NCBI RefSeq assembly: GCF_902506265.1 | Contig: NZ_LR733556.1 | Location: 2,090,821 to 2,154,820, forward strand | Length of the DNA stretch: 64,000 bases | DNA from: Flavobacterium sp. 9AF | GTDB lineage: Bacteria; Bacteroidota; Bacteroidia; Flavobacteriales; Flavobacteriaceae | Reading direction: 5' to 3' | Shown here: positions 1 through 10,965 of the stretch, piece by piece | Layout of the letters: each line of letters opens with the position of its first letter | How positions within the stretch are numbered: the first letter of the stretch is position 1 | Translations under genes and position numbers: made by a program | The notes under the pieces: model-generated | Told to the model about the DNA's origin: nothing | The model's database searches: none | The model's input: the letters and a program-made list of their open reading frames with translations, nothing else

Positions 1-281
1 AAAAAAGAAGCAATCGGTTTAGAACTATCTATACTACTTTCTGTTCCCACATAAATTCTTGAAATTTCATTTAAATCAATATTGTGTTCCAAAATCAATT
101 TCGTTAGTGCATTGGCACCAAAAACTACCGTGTCTTGATGTACATCTGGGAAAGTCATTTTTAACAATCCTAATCCTTTTTCTAATTTTGCAGCTTCAAT
201 CCCTCTAGCTTGGGCTAAATCATGTATAGGTAAATGTAATTTGGCTACATCAAAAGATATAGCATCAATTCCAACTTTCAT
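1..281 (-). CDS. Hydroxymethylglutaryl-CoA synthase family protein (5' part only)
   Basis: The first 93 codons are visible; the gene runs off the left edge. The product opens with MKVGIDAISFDVAKLHLP and contains the segments PDVHQDTVVFGANALT and YVGTESSIDSSKPIAS, which match the N-terminal thiolase-fold half of bacterial HMG-CoA synthases. The enzyme condenses acetyl-CoA with acetoacetyl-CoA in the cytoplasm, feeding the mevalonate pathway or leucine-related metabolism. The catalytic cysteine lies beyond the visible part, so activity cannot be judged. The ATG at 279-281 is the only sensible start; it is divergent from the lipoprotein gene at 573. Confidence 0.85.
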   Translation of the reverse strand, partial: MKVGIDAISFDVAKLHLPIHDLAQARGIEAAKLEKGLGLLKMTFPDVHQDTVVFGANALTKLILEHNIDLNEISRIYVGTESSIDSSKPIASF

Positions 282-572
282 AGTATCTTTTTTAAGAGGT
301 TAAAATTACAATTAAGAACCTAAAAATACCTTTCCTTCAAACTAGAAAATAGCATTTTCAAAGATTTTTATGAATTTTAAAAAAATAGCTCTATTCTACT
401 TTAAAATTCATAATTCTACAACGTTTTATATCAAAAAAAATGCAATAGTATTAATTAAGATTTTTAACACATTTAAACCAGTTTGTTAACAATAAAATAC
501 TACATTTACACGTTTTATTTGAAGTACTTATAGGCTCATTAAAACAATAATTAGCAACCCATTAGAGCAGAA
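282..572. other. Divergent intergenic region
   Basis: This 291-base AT-rich stretch separates two divergently transcribed genes and must carry both promoters. A near match to the Bacteroidota -7 box (TACATTTA, one mismatch) lies at 501-508 for the rightward gene. No ORF, hairpin terminator or RNA gene is evident. Confidence 0.4.
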
Positions 573-1445
573 ATGAAGAAATACTTACCGATATTTATTT
601 TGGCATTAGGAATAAGCTTCTTTTCCTGTTCTGACAAGGATGATAATTTAGTAAACGACGAACCTCAGTTAATAATAAAATTTGAGTTTAATCCAAACCA
701 ACAAAGACTAGATAATTTAGGCCAACCTGCAATTATTCCCTCTGGCCATGCTGCTCAGTCTCCTATTTTTAATAGCATAAGCGCTCATTATTTCGAACTA
801 AGTCCAAATGCTTATACACAACTTGGAGACGGAACCGTTTTATATCATGCTCCAGAAACACTTACAGGCGGGAATTTAGCAATCGATTTTTCACAAGCAA
901 CTGTTGTTTCTAATGGTGAGACATTCTTATCAATTCCTTTAAAAGAAGTAAATCAAGGAAGTTATCAATATGTCAGAGTCTCTTTATCCTATCAAAATTA
1001 TGATATTTCCATTTTAAATAACAATACAAATCATACTGCTACCTTAGAAAGTTTTGTTGGTTACAACACTTATATTACCACACATCAAATAGGAAATAAT
1101 ATTTTTAATGTAAACGCTAACCGACTTCAAGGTTATTGGGCTTTAGGACTACATAATTACCCTTATGCTACTTCAGGACAAGCCCCTCAAGGAGCAACTA
1201 CCGTTCCTAATCCTATTGCAACTACTTCAGCAATTCCACAAGGATCATGCGTTGTTACAGGCAAATTCCCATCTAATTTAGTCATTACCGGAACTGAAAC
1301 CAAAGACATCGTTATTACACTTTCTTTATCTACAAACAATAGTTTTGAATGGGAAGAAGTAAATATGGACGGAAAATACGAGCCAACTGCTGGTGAGAAC
1401 GTAATCGATATGGGAATTAGAGGTTTGGAACCTTCCTACAAATAA
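573..1445 (+). CDS. Putative lipoprotein of unknown function
   Basis: The 290-residue product begins with a lipoprotein signal peptide: a short KK positive region, a hydrophobic stretch and the lipobox-like SFFSC, with the acylated cysteine at about residue 19 followed by SDKDD. The rest is rich in Asn, Thr and Ser and looks like an all-beta extracytoplasmic domain. I do not recognise a catalytic motif. The C-terminus (WEEVNMDGKYEP...GENVIDMGIRGLEP) resembles conserved hypothetical lipoproteins found in Flavobacterium. It stands alone upstream of the sdh operon, whose promoter lies after its stop codon, so a shared function is not implied. Confidence 0.6.
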   Translation: MKKYLPIFILALGISFFSCSDKDDNLVNDEPQLIIKFEFNPNQQRLDNLGQPAIIPSGHAAQSPIFNSISAHYFELSPNAYTQLGDGTVLYHAPETLTGGNLAIDFSQATVVSNGETFLSIPLKEVNQGSYQYVRVSLSYQNYDISILNNNTNHTATLESFVGYNTYITTHQIGNNIFNVNANRLQGYWALGLHNYPYATSGQAPQGATTVPNPIATTSAIPQGSCVVTGKFPSNLVITGTETKDIVITLSLSTNNSFEWEEVNMDGKYEPTAGENVIDMGIRGLEPSYK

Positions 1446-1545
1446 AGATTTGCTAGATAACTCCTTGATTTACAAACTCAATTAAACATATTTTAAATTC
1501 ATTATAAATTACCACTAAAAGGTTGTAGTTAAATTTTTTATGCTG

Positions 1546-1553
1546 TATTTTTG
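1546..1553 (+). promoter_or_regulatory. -7 promoter box of sdhCAB
   Basis: TATTTTTG fits the Bacteroidota -7 consensus TAnnTTTG. A TTG at 1523-1525 lies 20 bases upstream, a reasonable position for the -33 element. The sdhC start codon follows 35 bases downstream. Confidence 0.6.
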
Positions 1554-1588
1554 TTTGATTTTTAAAACTAGAACAATCAAATTAAATT

Positions 1589-2458
1589 ATGGCAAAATCA
1601 GCACTTTTAAAGTCATCTATTGCTAAGAAATACTGGATGGCTCTTACAGGTTTATTTTTATGCTTGTTTTTAGCTGGTCACTTGGCTGGAAATCTTCAGC
1701 TTTTAGTACCAAATAATGCTTTAAAATTTAATCAGTATGCATTATTTATGACCACTAATCCTGCAGTAAAAATACTTTCTTATTTAACGTACATTTCTAT
1801 TTTATTTCATGCAATTGATGGATTTTTATTGACGTATCAAAACGCTAAAGCGAGACCAATTGGATATGCCAAATCAAATCCTTCTGCAAATAGCAGTTTT
1901 TCATCTAGAAACATGGCGCTGTTAGGTACAATTGTTTTGGTATTCATTGTTACTCACATGGTAAATTTTTGGGCAAAAATGCATTTTGACAAAAACATGC
2001 CACTAATGACACAGTCAATAGAAGGTCAACCTGGTATGAAACAAGATTTTTATGTTGGAACACAAGCGGGACAATATTACCCAGTAGAACAAGTAGAAAT
2101 TGGGACTCATACAGACGAACATAATCATGCTCCAAAGCAATTTAAATTGGTTAAAAAAACGGAATTATACCATGCTCAAGCAAATGTAAAAGTAGCAGAT
2201 TTATATAAAGACTTATATAAAATTACCTTTGCTTTTTTTAGAGATGCTAAATATGGTTTATACTTTACCATTGGCTACGTTTTAGCCATGTTTGCACTTG
2301 GTTTTCACTTATGGCACGGTTTCCAAAGTGCCTTTCAATCTTTGGGATTAAACAGTCCTAAATATACTCCTACAATCAAGTTTATTGGGAAAGTTTTTGC
2401 TGTAATTGTTCCTTTATTGTTTGCAATTATCCCATTATATATTCATTTTACTAAATAA
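1589..2458 (+). CDS. sdhC: Succinate dehydrogenase cytochrome b subunit
   Basis: This is the single membrane-anchor subunit of a Bacteroidota-type succinate:quinone oxidoreductase; it binds two haems b and menaquinone in the inner membrane. Five hydrophobic helices are visible. Candidate haem-ligand histidines lie in LAGHLAGN (H31), LFHAIDG (H74), the THMVNFW helix and the [10 protein letters not shown] helix. At 289 residues it is longer than usual for the family (about 220-250), because of a hydrophilic stretch of about 70 residues between the third and fourth helices containing HTDEHNHAP. It is the first gene of sdhCAB; sdhA follows after 17 bases. Confidence 0.93.
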   Translation: MAKSALLKSSIAKKYWMALTGLFLCLFLAGHLAGNLQLLVPNNALKFNQYALFMTTNPAVKILSYLTYISILFHAIDGFLLTYQNAKARPIGYAKSNPSANSSFSSRNMALLGTIVLVFIVTHMVNFWAKMHFDKNMPLMTQSIEGQPGMKQDFYVGTQAGQYYPVEQVEIGTHTDEHNHAPKQFKLVKKTELYHAQANVKVADLYKDLYKITFAFFRDAKYGLYFTIGYVLAMFALGFHLWHGFQSAFQSLGLNSPKYTPTIKFIGKVFAVIVPLLFAIIPLYIHFTK

Positions 2459-2475
2459 TCAACATCAGATATCAT

Positions 2476-4485
2476 ATGAAGTTAGATTCTAAAATACCAG
2501 AAGGACCATTAAATCAAAAATGGACTGATTATAAAGATCACTTAAAATTAGTTGCTCCAAATAATAGACCAAAATTAGACATTATAGTTGTAGGAACTGG
2601 TTTGGCAGGTGCATCAGCTGCTGCTTCTCTAGGAGAAATGGGTTATAATGTAAAAGCATTTTGTTTTCAAGATTCGCCTCGTAGAGCGCACTCAATTGCT
2701 GCTCAAGGAGGTATTAACGCTGCGAAAAATTATCAAAATGACGGGGATAGTATTTACCGTTTATTTTATGACACTATTAAAGGTGGTGATTATAGAGCGC
2801 GTGAAGCAAACGTTCATCGTTTAGCAGAAGTTTCAGGAAATATTATCGACCAATGTGTTGCACAAGGTGTTCCATTTGCACGTGATTATGGTGGAATGTT
2901 AGACAATCGTTCGTTTGGTGGGGTACAAGTACAACGTACTTTTTACGCCGCTGGACAAACAGGGCAACAATTATTACTAGGTGCCTACTCTGCTTTATCA
3001 AGACAAATTGGTTTAGGCCGAGTAAAAATGTATAACCGTCACGAAATGCTAGATTTAGTAAAAATTGATGGTAAAGCTCGTGGAATTATTGCACGTAATT
3101 TAATTACAGGTGAAATAGAAAGACACGCTGCACACGCAGTAGTTATTGCTTCTGGTGGTTATGGAAACGTTTATTTCCTATCTACAAATGCAATGGGTAG
3201 TAATGTAAGCGCAGGTTGGAAAATTCATAAAAAGGGAGCCGCTTTTGCAAATCCTTGTTATGTACAAATTCACCCAACATGTATTCCTGTTCATGGGACA
3301 AATCAATCGAAGTTAACGTTAATGTCTGAATCATTACGTAATTCAGGTCGTATTTGGGTACCTAAGAAAAAAGAAGACGCAGAAGCTATTCGTGCTGGTA
3401 AATTAAAACCAACACAAATTGCTGAAGAAGATAGAGATTATTACTTAGAAAGAAGATACCCTGCTTTTGGTAACTTAGTTCCTCGAGACGTAGCTTCTCG
3501 TGCTGCAAAAGAGCGTTGTGATGAAGGTTTTGGAATTGAAGCAAATGACACAAACGAAGGAGTTTATTTAGATTTCTCATCAGAAATTAAAAACAAAGGT
3601 AAAGAAGTGGCTTATGCACAAGGGAATCACAATCCTTCAGAAGAAGAAATCATCACTCTAGGTAAAAAATGGATTGAAGAAAAATATGGTAACTTATTTG
3701 AAATGTATGAAAAAATTACTGATGAGAATCCATATGAAACCCCTATGAAAATTTACCCTGCAGTTCACTATACAATGGGTGGCGTTTGGGTAGATTATAA
3801 CTTACAATCATCAATTCCTGGTTGTTTTGTGGCTGGAGAAGCCAACTTCTCTGACCATGGTGCAAATAGATTGGGCGCTTCAGCGTTAATGCAAGGTTTA
3901 GCGGATGGTTATTTTGTACTTCCCTATACGGTTTCCAATTATTTAGCAGATGAAATTAGAACGGGTAAAATTTCTACGGACGCTCCTGAATTTGCTGAAG
4001 CTGAAAAAAATGTAAAAGACAGCATCAACATGTTCTTAAATAATAATGGAACAAAATCGGTTGATTATTTCCATAAGAGATTAGGTCATGTTATGTGGAA
4101 TAAAGTAGGTATGGCTCGTAACGAACAAGGATTGAAAGAAGCTATAGCAGAAATTGGTCAAATTAGAGACGAATTCTACAAAGAGGTATATGTACCTGGA
4201 AATGCTGATGAACTTAATCCAGAATTAGAAAAAGCACTTCGTGTTGCTGATTTCTTGGAATTAGGTCAATTAATGGCAATGGATGCCTTACAAAGAAATG
4301 AATCTTGTGGAGGACACTTTAGAGAAGAATATCAAGATGCAGAGGGTGAAACCTTACGTGATGACGAAAACTTCTCATTTGTAAGTGCTTGGGAATACAA
4401 AGGCCAAGACACTACAAAAGCAGAATTACACAAAGAAGAATTGAAGTATGAATTCATTAAAATTGCCGCTAGAAACTATAAATAA
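2476..4485 (+). CDS. sdhA: Succinate dehydrogenase flavoprotein subunit
   Basis: This catalytic subunit oxidises succinate to fumarate in the TCA cycle and passes electrons to SdhB. The 669-residue protein has the N-terminal FAD-binding GTGLAG (G40-G45), the [11 protein letters not shown] segment whose histidine (H72) is the covalent FAD attachment site in the family, and the active-site region [18 protein letters not shown]. The length fits the Bacteroidota/epsilonproteobacterial flavoprotein group. It lies in the middle of sdhCAB, with sdhB starting six bases after its stop. There is no sign of truncation. Confidence 0.97.
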   Translation: MKLDSKIPEGPLNQKWTDYKDHLKLVAPNNRPKLDIIVVGTGLAGASAAASLGEMGYNVKAFCFQDSPRRAHSIAAQGGINAAKNYQNDGDSIYRLFYDTIKGGDYRAREANVHRLAEVSGNIIDQCVAQGVPFARDYGGMLDNRSFGGVQVQRTFYAAGQTGQQLLLGAYSALSRQIGLGRVKMYNRHEMLDLVKIDGKARGIIARNLITGEIERHAAHAVVIASGGYGNVYFLSTNAMGSNVSAGWKIHKKGAAFANPCYVQIHPTCIPVHGTNQSKLTLMSESLRNSGRIWVPKKKEDAEAIRAGKLKPTQIAEEDRDYYLERRYPAFGNLVPRDVASRAAKERCDEGFGIEANDTNEGVYLDFSSEIKNKGKEVAYAQGNHNPSEEEIITLGKKWIEEKYGNLFEMYEKITDENPYETPMKIYPAVHYTMGGVWVDYNLQSSIPGCFVAGEANFSDHGANRLGASALMQGLADGYFVLPYTVSNYLADEIRTGKISTDAPEFAEAEKNVKDSINMFLNNNGTKSVDYFHKRLGHVMWNKVGMARNEQGLKEAIAEIGQIRDEFYKEVYVPGNADELNPELEKALRVADFLELGQLMAMDALQRNESCGGHFREEYQDAEGETLRDDENFSFVSAWEYKGQDTTKAELHKEELKYEFIKIAARNYK

Positions 4486-4491
4486 GAAATT

Positions 4492-5250
4492 ATGAGTACA
4501 GCAAAAAACATAAATATAAACCTTAAAATTTGGCGTCAAAAAAACGCGAATGATAAAGGAGGAATTGTAGATTACAAATTAGATAACGTATCTACTGCAA
4601 GTTCGTTTTTAGAAATGCTAGACCAATTAAACGAACAATTAATTAACAACAAACAAGAACCAGTTGCTTTTGACCATGATTGTAGAGAAGGGATTTGTGG
4701 TATGTGTTCTTTATATATCAACGGTAGAGCACACGGTCCAGAAACCGGAACAACTACTTGTCAACTTCATATGAGAAAGTTCAAAGATGGTGATACAATC
4801 TACATTGAGCCTTTTAGAAGTAAAGCTTTCCCTGTTGTAAAAGATTTAGTGGTTGATAGAAGTTCGTTTGATAGAATTCAGCAAGCGGGAGGATTTGTTT
4901 CTGTAAACACATCAGGTAATACAATAGATGCGAATGCAACTCCTGTTCCTAAAGATGACGCTGACAAAGCATTTATGGCCGCTGCTTGTATTGGTTGTGG
5001 TGCTTGTGTGGCAACATGTAAAAACGGCTCTGCAATGCTTTTTGTAGGTGCAAAAGTATCTCAGTATGCTTTATTACCACAAGGTAAAGTAGAAGCTACA
5101 CAACGTGTTCAAAACATGGTTAGACAAATGGACGAAGAAGGTTTTGGTAACTGTACCAACACTGGAGCTTGTGAAATCGAATGTCCAAAAGGTATTTCAT
5201 TAGAAAATATTGCTCGTATGAATAGAGAATTCTTAAAAGCAAGTTTATAA
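4492..5250 (+). CDS. sdhB: Succinate dehydrogenase iron-sulfur subunit
   Basis: This subunit carries electrons from FAD to the haem/quinone site. The 252-residue protein shows the three expected cysteine clusters: a plant-ferredoxin type [2Fe-2S] site (C64, C69, C72, C90) and, in the C-terminal half, [11 protein letters not shown] and the [14 protein letters not shown] motif for the [4Fe-4S] and [3Fe-4S] centres. It is the last gene of the operon and is followed by a strong hairpin terminator at 5321. Confidence 0.97.
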   Translation: MSTAKNININLKIWRQKNANDKGGIVDYKLDNVSTASSFLEMLDQLNEQLINNKQEPVAFDHDCREGICGMCSLYINGRAHGPETGTTTCQLHMRKFKDGDTIYIEPFRSKAFPVVKDLVVDRSSFDRIQQAGGFVSVNTSGNTIDANATPVPKDDADKAFMAAACIGCGACVATCKNGSAMLFVGAKVSQYALLPQGKVEATQRVQNMVRQMDEEGFGNCTNTGACEIECPKGISLENIARMNREFLKASL

Positions 5251-5320
5251 AAAATAAAAGGGAAATAAATTAAACCACACCTAAAAAGGGTCAGGCAAAT
5301 TTAGAACTACTTTTGATAAT

Positions 5321-5350
5321 AATGAGCTCGATATTTTATCGGGCTCATTT
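5321..5350. terminator. Bidirectional hairpin terminator between sdhB and recO
   Basis: AATGAGC (5321-5327) pairs with GCTCATT (5343-5349), and inside it CGATA pairs with TATCG around a three-base loop. T-runs lie on the right for the plus strand, and A-rich sequence lies on the left. It separates two convergent transcription units. Confidence 0.8.
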
Positions 5351-5417
5351 TCTTTAAATTTGATTTAATTCTTTCGTTATAATAATAATAGATTAATATA
5401 CTATTACATTTTGTACA

Positions 5418-6131
5418 TTAATCAAATATTTGCGACAAAATTTCTAAGGATTTAATCTTTCCAATATTTTCTATATTAAAACTATAATAATCAATCATAA
5501 TTTTTAAAAGTTGCCTTCTTTGCAAAGAAGTAAAAACCATTTCAGTAGAATTAAATTTTAATTCCATTAGCTTTTTTAAAAGTCTTGTATTTTCAACAGA
5601 TAAACCGTTTAGTGATTGTTTTTCAGAAAAAACACCTTCATCAATATTAAAAAATATTTTATTATCTAAATTTTCTTGAGGAAAAAAACCTAAATATTTA
5701 GTAAGTTGTAATAATAAGATCAAATGAAAATTAAAGACTTTATCGTGATTATCAAACCATTGTAAAGCGCTTTCCAAATAACGAAATAGTTCTTCATTTT
5801 TACCTTCTTCCTTTATAACATGATGCAACACTTCGGATAAAAAAAGTACAATTGTTGTTTTAACAATATCAAAATGCAGACTATGGTAAGGATATGCGAC
5901 TTTTACTTCTTTTATTTTCTGTAAGTGTTTTTTATTATTATGGTAACCTTCAATTTCAAGTTGAGTTAAAGGCTGAAAAAAAACGCTCTTTTGTTTATTA
6001 TTTCTACCTGTAAAAGCATTATGTATAAAATAAGATTGAACACCTTCAGATTCCGTTAAACATCTTACTATTAAACTTTTTTCATTATATTTAACTGAGG
6101 AAATAACAATTGCTTTTGTTTTAACTAACAT
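5418..6131 (-). CDS. recO: DNA repair protein RecO
   Basis: RecO binds single-stranded DNA and SSB and, with RecR, loads RecA in the RecFOR repair pathway. The 237-residue product starts with the typical OB-fold strand MLVKTKAIVISSVKYNEKS, and the rest is helical as in RecO. I do not see the four-cysteine zinc site present in some RecO proteins. The ATG overlaps the stop codon of porZ by one base (TAATG), implying translational coupling. The recO-porZ pairing is seen in other Flavobacteriia. Confidence 0.9.
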   Translation of the reverse strand: MLVKTKAIVISSVKYNEKSLIVRCLTESEGVQSYFIHNAFTGRNNKQKSVFFQPLTQLEIEGYHNNKKHLQKIKEVKVAYPYHSLHFDIVKTTIVLFLSEVLHHVIKEEGKNEELFRYLESALQWFDNHDKVFNFHLILLLQLTKYLGFFPQENLDNKIFFNIDEGVFSEKQSLNGLSVENTRLLKKLMELKFNSTEMVFTSLQRRQLLKIMIDYYSFNIENIGKIKSLEILSQIFD

Positions 6132-8425
6132 TATCGAATTATCATTATCTTTTTAACTGTGGAATCTAAGCCGTCCTGTGAAGCAACAAAGACCATATAC
6201 ACACCAGATGATACTTTATAACTACCAAAAGCTTGTGTATCCCACTCAATTGTACCCCCTTCAGAAGTAGTTTCAAAAACAAGATTCCCTTCAATATCAG
6301 TAATCTTAACATTCGCTTTATCGGTTAAACCTGCAATTTTAACTGTCCCAAAAAAATCAGGTCTTACTGGATTAGGATAAACATACACATTTGTTAAATC
6401 GTTACTAGCTTTAGTTGAAGTCCCTAAGAAGGATACCAATCCTTTATCTGTCGCAAAAAAGACCTCACCTGTTACCTCATCAATTTCAATATCATTCACA
6501 TTATCGCTTGGCAAAGGAGAATTATTTTTAGTAAACCTATAAATTGTTTGTTGTCCATTAGAAGATACTAAAAAGACTCCAGCATTAGCGATTGAAACCC
6601 ATTTCCTATTGGAACCATCCACTTCTATATCTAAAATAGTTTGTTGATAAAATAGTTCTTGAGCCAAATCTCCTTCTTGAATAATAATAGAAGTGGTTGA
6701 TAACTCCGTTTCAGACACAAAACGATCCACACTTGACAATATTCTTAATCCTTTAGCTGTTCCAATCCATAATTGATTTCTATTATCTATAGCAACACAA
6801 TTTACTACTCTATCAGGTAAATTCCCATTTTCAGAATTAATAACTATAAATTTATTATTCAATTGATCATTAAAAGCAATGATTCCTTCGTTAAAAGCTG
6901 GAATCCATTTGGTGTTGTTTTTATCAATTGCCATTGGACCGTATCTTCCCGTTAAAAAGGAAGAAGTAACTCCGTTTAAACTATAAGATTGCCATTGCCC
7001 ATTTGTTCTTAAAACTTTAATTGCTCTTTCAACAAAAGCATTGGTAATCCATAAATTATTATTTTTATCAAAAGCTGGGCTATTAATTCTAATATCTATA
7101 TAGGAAGGATCAGGCGGGTCTGGTGGAGGAATTACTAATGTTTCTAAACCATTTGGTCCTGTGTTAGTATTATTTAAAAGTGATATATCTTCGCCATCAA
7201 TTTTTATTAATCCAGAAAAATAGGAGCTTAAATAAACTTGATTCGAATTATTAGGATTTACAACTAAATCACAAATTGATTTTGCACCCAATAATTGATC
7301 ATAAGGTATAGTTTCCCAACCCGTATCATTTGAAAAATGACTAATTGGTAAATCATCTAAAGGATACGGATTATAATCTCTTGTATAATCTCCATAAACA
7401 GACCATAATAAATTAGGTGCTTTTTTTACTCTAAAAATGCTATTTCTATAAGGTCCATCAGGTGAAATATTCTCAAACACAAGTGGATTATTTAACACAG
7501 TTACAAATACACCATTTTTTTCTGTTCCAATAAAAACCTTACCATCCATAACTGTTGCGGCAGTAAAAAGAACATTATAATTTGGAATATTTGTTATATG
7601 TGTGATAATACTATATTGACTATTTAGTACAAAAATATTATTTTGAGTGGTGACTATTAATTCGTCATTCGTAATCTTTATTTTTTTTCCAAATTGATTA
7701 TGATTCAAAATCTGCTGAAAAGTACCATTAAATCTATAAGTAATATTATTCGAATTCATTGCTACTATTTCGTTATTGAACGTAACAATACCTAACCAAT
7801 AACCTGCATCAAAAGTTTGCCATTGGTTATAGTCATATAGAAAAGGGTTTGTCAAAAGTCCTTTTCTAATTCCTGATTGTCTAGTTACGGCATAAATTTC
7901 ATTGTTCAAAACTGTTGTTTGTAAAACTTCTACCTCTTCTCCAGATGTACCTATAAAGTATGTTGATACAAATTCAGTAGTTAATAAATCTAATACTGAA
8001 ATCCCATAATCTGTTGCTATATATAACTTGCCATTATATTCGTACAAATCATTAATTTTCTTTTTATTAGGTGCTACTGGTACTTCTTCAATAATATCAA
8101 CTTTAGTAGTTACAGTACCATCCTCGTTAACAATTAATAACAAACCATCATTATTTCCAGCAATACTTTTTTTATAATCTTCAGAGTAATGTATAGCCGT
8201 TATAGTAGTAGGTTTAAAACCATTTATTGAGTTCGAAATATTCACATCTTGTTGGCCAATGCTTTTAGAGAAAAGACAATTTTCTGTAGCTGCAAAAACC
8301 TTTTGTGATGAAGACTCAAGATCAACTATTTCATTATAAGAAAAATATCCTTTCCATAAAAGGTTGTCTTGAGCAGAAATAATTTGACCAATAAATATAA
8401 AGAAAAGAAAAAATCTTAATTTCAT
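6131..8425 (-). CDS. porZ: Type IX secretion accessory protein PorZ (two-propeller, T9SS C-terminal domain)
   Basis: PorZ is a surface protein of the T9SS that, in Porphyromonas, delivers anionic LPS to the PorU attachment complex. Starting at the ATG at 8425 the product is 764 residues: a Sec signal peptide (MKLRFFLFFIFIGQIISAQ), then beta-propeller repeats including LYIATDYGISVLD, NKWIPAFNEGIIAF and LWIGTAKGLRIL, and a C-terminal type A sorting domain (VYPNPVRPDFFGTVKI ... SSGVYMVFVA). An upstream in-frame extension to 8500 is possible, but a TATATTTG promoter box at 8440-8447 and the gdhA terminator lie inside it, so I reject it. The call rests on architecture plus linkage to recO. Confidence 0.82.
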   Translation of the reverse strand: MKLRFFLFFIFIGQIISAQDNLLWKGYFSYNEIVDLESSSQKVFAATENCLFSKSIGQQDVNISNSINGFKPTTITAIHYSEDYKKSIAGNNDGLLLIVNEDGTVTTKVDIIEEVPVAPNKKKINDLYEYNGKLYIATDYGISVLDLLTTEFVSTYFIGTSGEEVEVLQTTVLNNEIYAVTRQSGIRKGLLTNPFLYDYNQWQTFDAGYWLGIVTFNNEIVAMNSNNITYRFNGTFQQILNHNQFGKKIKITNDELIVTTQNNIFVLNSQYSIITHITNIPNYNVLFTAATVMDGKVFIGTEKNGVFVTVLNNPLVFENISPDGPYRNSIFRVKKAPNLLWSVYGDYTRDYNPYPLDDLPISHFSNDTGWETIPYDQLLGAKSICDLVVNPNNSNQVYLSSYFSGLIKIDGEDISLLNNTNTGPNGLETLVIPPPDPPDPSYIDIRINSPAFDKNNNLWITNAFVERAIKVLRTNGQWQSYSLNGVTSSFLTGRYGPMAIDKNNTKWIPAFNEGIIAFNDQLNNKFIVINSENGNLPDRVVNCVAIDNRNQLWIGTAKGLRILSSVDRFVSETELSTTSIIIQEGDLAQELFYQQTILDIEVDGSNRKWVSIANAGVFLVSSNGQQTIYRFTKNNSPLPSDNVNDIEIDEVTGEVFFATDKGLVSFLGTSTKASNDLTNVYVYPNPVRPDFFGTVKIAGLTDKANVKITDIEGNLVFETTSEGGTIEWDTQAFGSYKVSSGVYMVFVASQDGLDSTVKKIMIIR

Positions 8426-8439
8426 TATCATAGTTTTTA

Positions 8440-8447
8440 CAAATATA
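8440..8447 (-). promoter_or_regulatory. -7 promoter box of porZ-recO
   Basis: TATATTTG on the minus strand, a perfect TAnnTTTG match, 15 bases before the ATG at 8425. It fixes the porZ start, because an earlier start codon would lie upstream of the promoter. Confidence 0.6.
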
Positions 8448-8486
8448 CTATAAACGCTGAAAATATATTTTAGGTATATATATAAA

Positions 8487-8514
8487 TAAAAAAGGCTCAC
8501 ATTAAATGTAAGCC
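8487..8514 (-). terminator. Terminator of gdhA
   Basis: On the minus strand GGCTTACAT (8514-8506) pairs with ATGTGAGCC (8502-8494), with one G-T pair and a three-base loop, followed by seven T. It begins 25 bases after the gdhA stop. Confidence 0.75.
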
Positions 8515-8538
8515 TCTAAATTATTATTCTTGGATATA

Positions 8539-9975
<1,437 letters not shown>

Positions 9976-10078
9976 TCATGTCGTATTTAAATTTTAAAAA
10001 AAACATCTCAAAATGACACTTTTTAAGAAAAATTTAGGTAAAAAAAAGAAAAAAATTTTTACCTGTCTTTAGTTTTTA

Positions 10079-10086
10079 TATATTTG
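10079..10086 (+). promoter_or_regulatory. -7 promoter box of the outer-membrane protein gene at 10110
   Basis: TATATTTG, a perfect TAnnTTTG match, 23 bases before the start codon. Confidence 0.55.
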
Positions 10087-10109
10087 TCTATAAATGAAAA
10101 TCTTTTAAG

Positions 10110-10889
10110 ATGCCTAAGATAATAAAGAACCTACTGTTTTTAACTGTTTTTTTACCATTTTATGGAAACGCACAGTTAGGATTTTCTCACGAAATTGGAG
10201 CTTTTGTGGGTGGTGTTGCCTTTCAATCTGATTTTGGAGTTCGACATGATTTTGACACTAACAAGGGAAATACAGGATTTGCTCTTGGAATTGTACACTA
10301 TCTCAATTTTGCATATAGAGCAGAATGTAATTGCTACACCCCTGATAGTTATTTTAATGACCATTTTAAACTTCGTTCTGAATTATCATACAATAGCACA
10401 AAACTTGAACATTTTGGAAAATGGGCTGAAAAAGATTCTCCTAACGGTCTCTTATTAAGAAACATGAAAGGCGAGGCTAAAGTTACAGATATAGGAATGC
10501 AATTAGAATATTACCCTTGGAGCATTAGAGAATTTTCAGCTAGAGAAGGAGCATGGGGACCTTTTATCGGTTTAGGAGCACATTTTTCGTTTTTTAGAAA
10601 TGATACCTATTCTGAATTAGGACCTTTGGGAACTCTAGCTACCACTTATCCTGATTATTTGCCAGATGGTTATTCTTCAGAAGGTGGAAGTACCTTTTCT
10701 GTAGTTTCAAGTGTTGGTACAAGATACAAATTAACTGAACTTTCAGATTTATTTGTTGAATTAAGATGGCAATATTATTTTTCTGATTGGGTTGATGGTT
10801 TAAGAAAAAATCCAGATCTATATAAAGAAAACAAAGCTAATGATTGGAATCTTTGGTTAAACTTTGGTTACATTTATTATTTAGATTAA
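10110..10889 (+). CDS. Putative outer-membrane beta-barrel protein, glutamate-dehydrogenase neighbour family
   Basis: The 259-residue product has a Sec signal peptide (MPKIIKNLLFLTVFLPFYGNAQ). After it come alternating aromatic and glycine-rich strands ending in LWLNFGYIYYLD, typical of a small beta-barrel whose last strand ends in an aromatic residue. It looks like the flavobacterial family named THC0290_0291 in automatic annotation, which often lies beside gdhA; I recall this from general knowledge and could not check it. The function is unknown. It is transcribed divergently from gdhA with its own promoter and ends in a strong convergent terminator. Confidence 0.65.
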   Translation: MPKIIKNLLFLTVFLPFYGNAQLGFSHEIGAFVGGVAFQSDFGVRHDFDTNKGNTGFALGIVHYLNFAYRAECNCYTPDSYFNDHFKLRSELSYNSTKLEHFGKWAEKDSPNGLLLRNMKGEAKVTDIGMQLEYYPWSIREFSAREGAWGPFIGLGAHFSFFRNDTYSELGPLGTLATTYPDYLPDGYSSEGGSTFSVVSSVGTRYKLTELSDLFVELRWQYYFSDWVDGLRKNPDLYKENKANDWNLWLNFGYIYYLD

Positions 10890-10909
10890 AAATATAAAAT
10901 ATAGTAAAT

Positions 10910-10941
10910 AAGAAAGCCTAGATTGAAATCTAGGCTTTCTT
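10910..10941. terminator. Bidirectional terminator
   Basis: A perfect 14-bp stem (AAGAAAGCCTAGAT with ATCTAGGCTTTCTT) around the loop TGAA. It serves the convergent genes ending at 10889 and 10966. Confidence 0.85.
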
Positions 10942-10965
10942 ATTTATAAAATGTGAGAGATTTTG

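Noticed and set aside
8426..8500. Longer start for porZ at 8500
   Set aside because: The extension contains the TATATTTG promoter box and the gdhA terminator, and it would put 25 residues ahead of a good signal peptide.
10195..10458. Alternative frames inside the outer-membrane protein gene at 10110
   Set aside because: They are shadow ORFs; the 10110-10889 frame has a signal peptide and barrel-like sequence and a promoter box.
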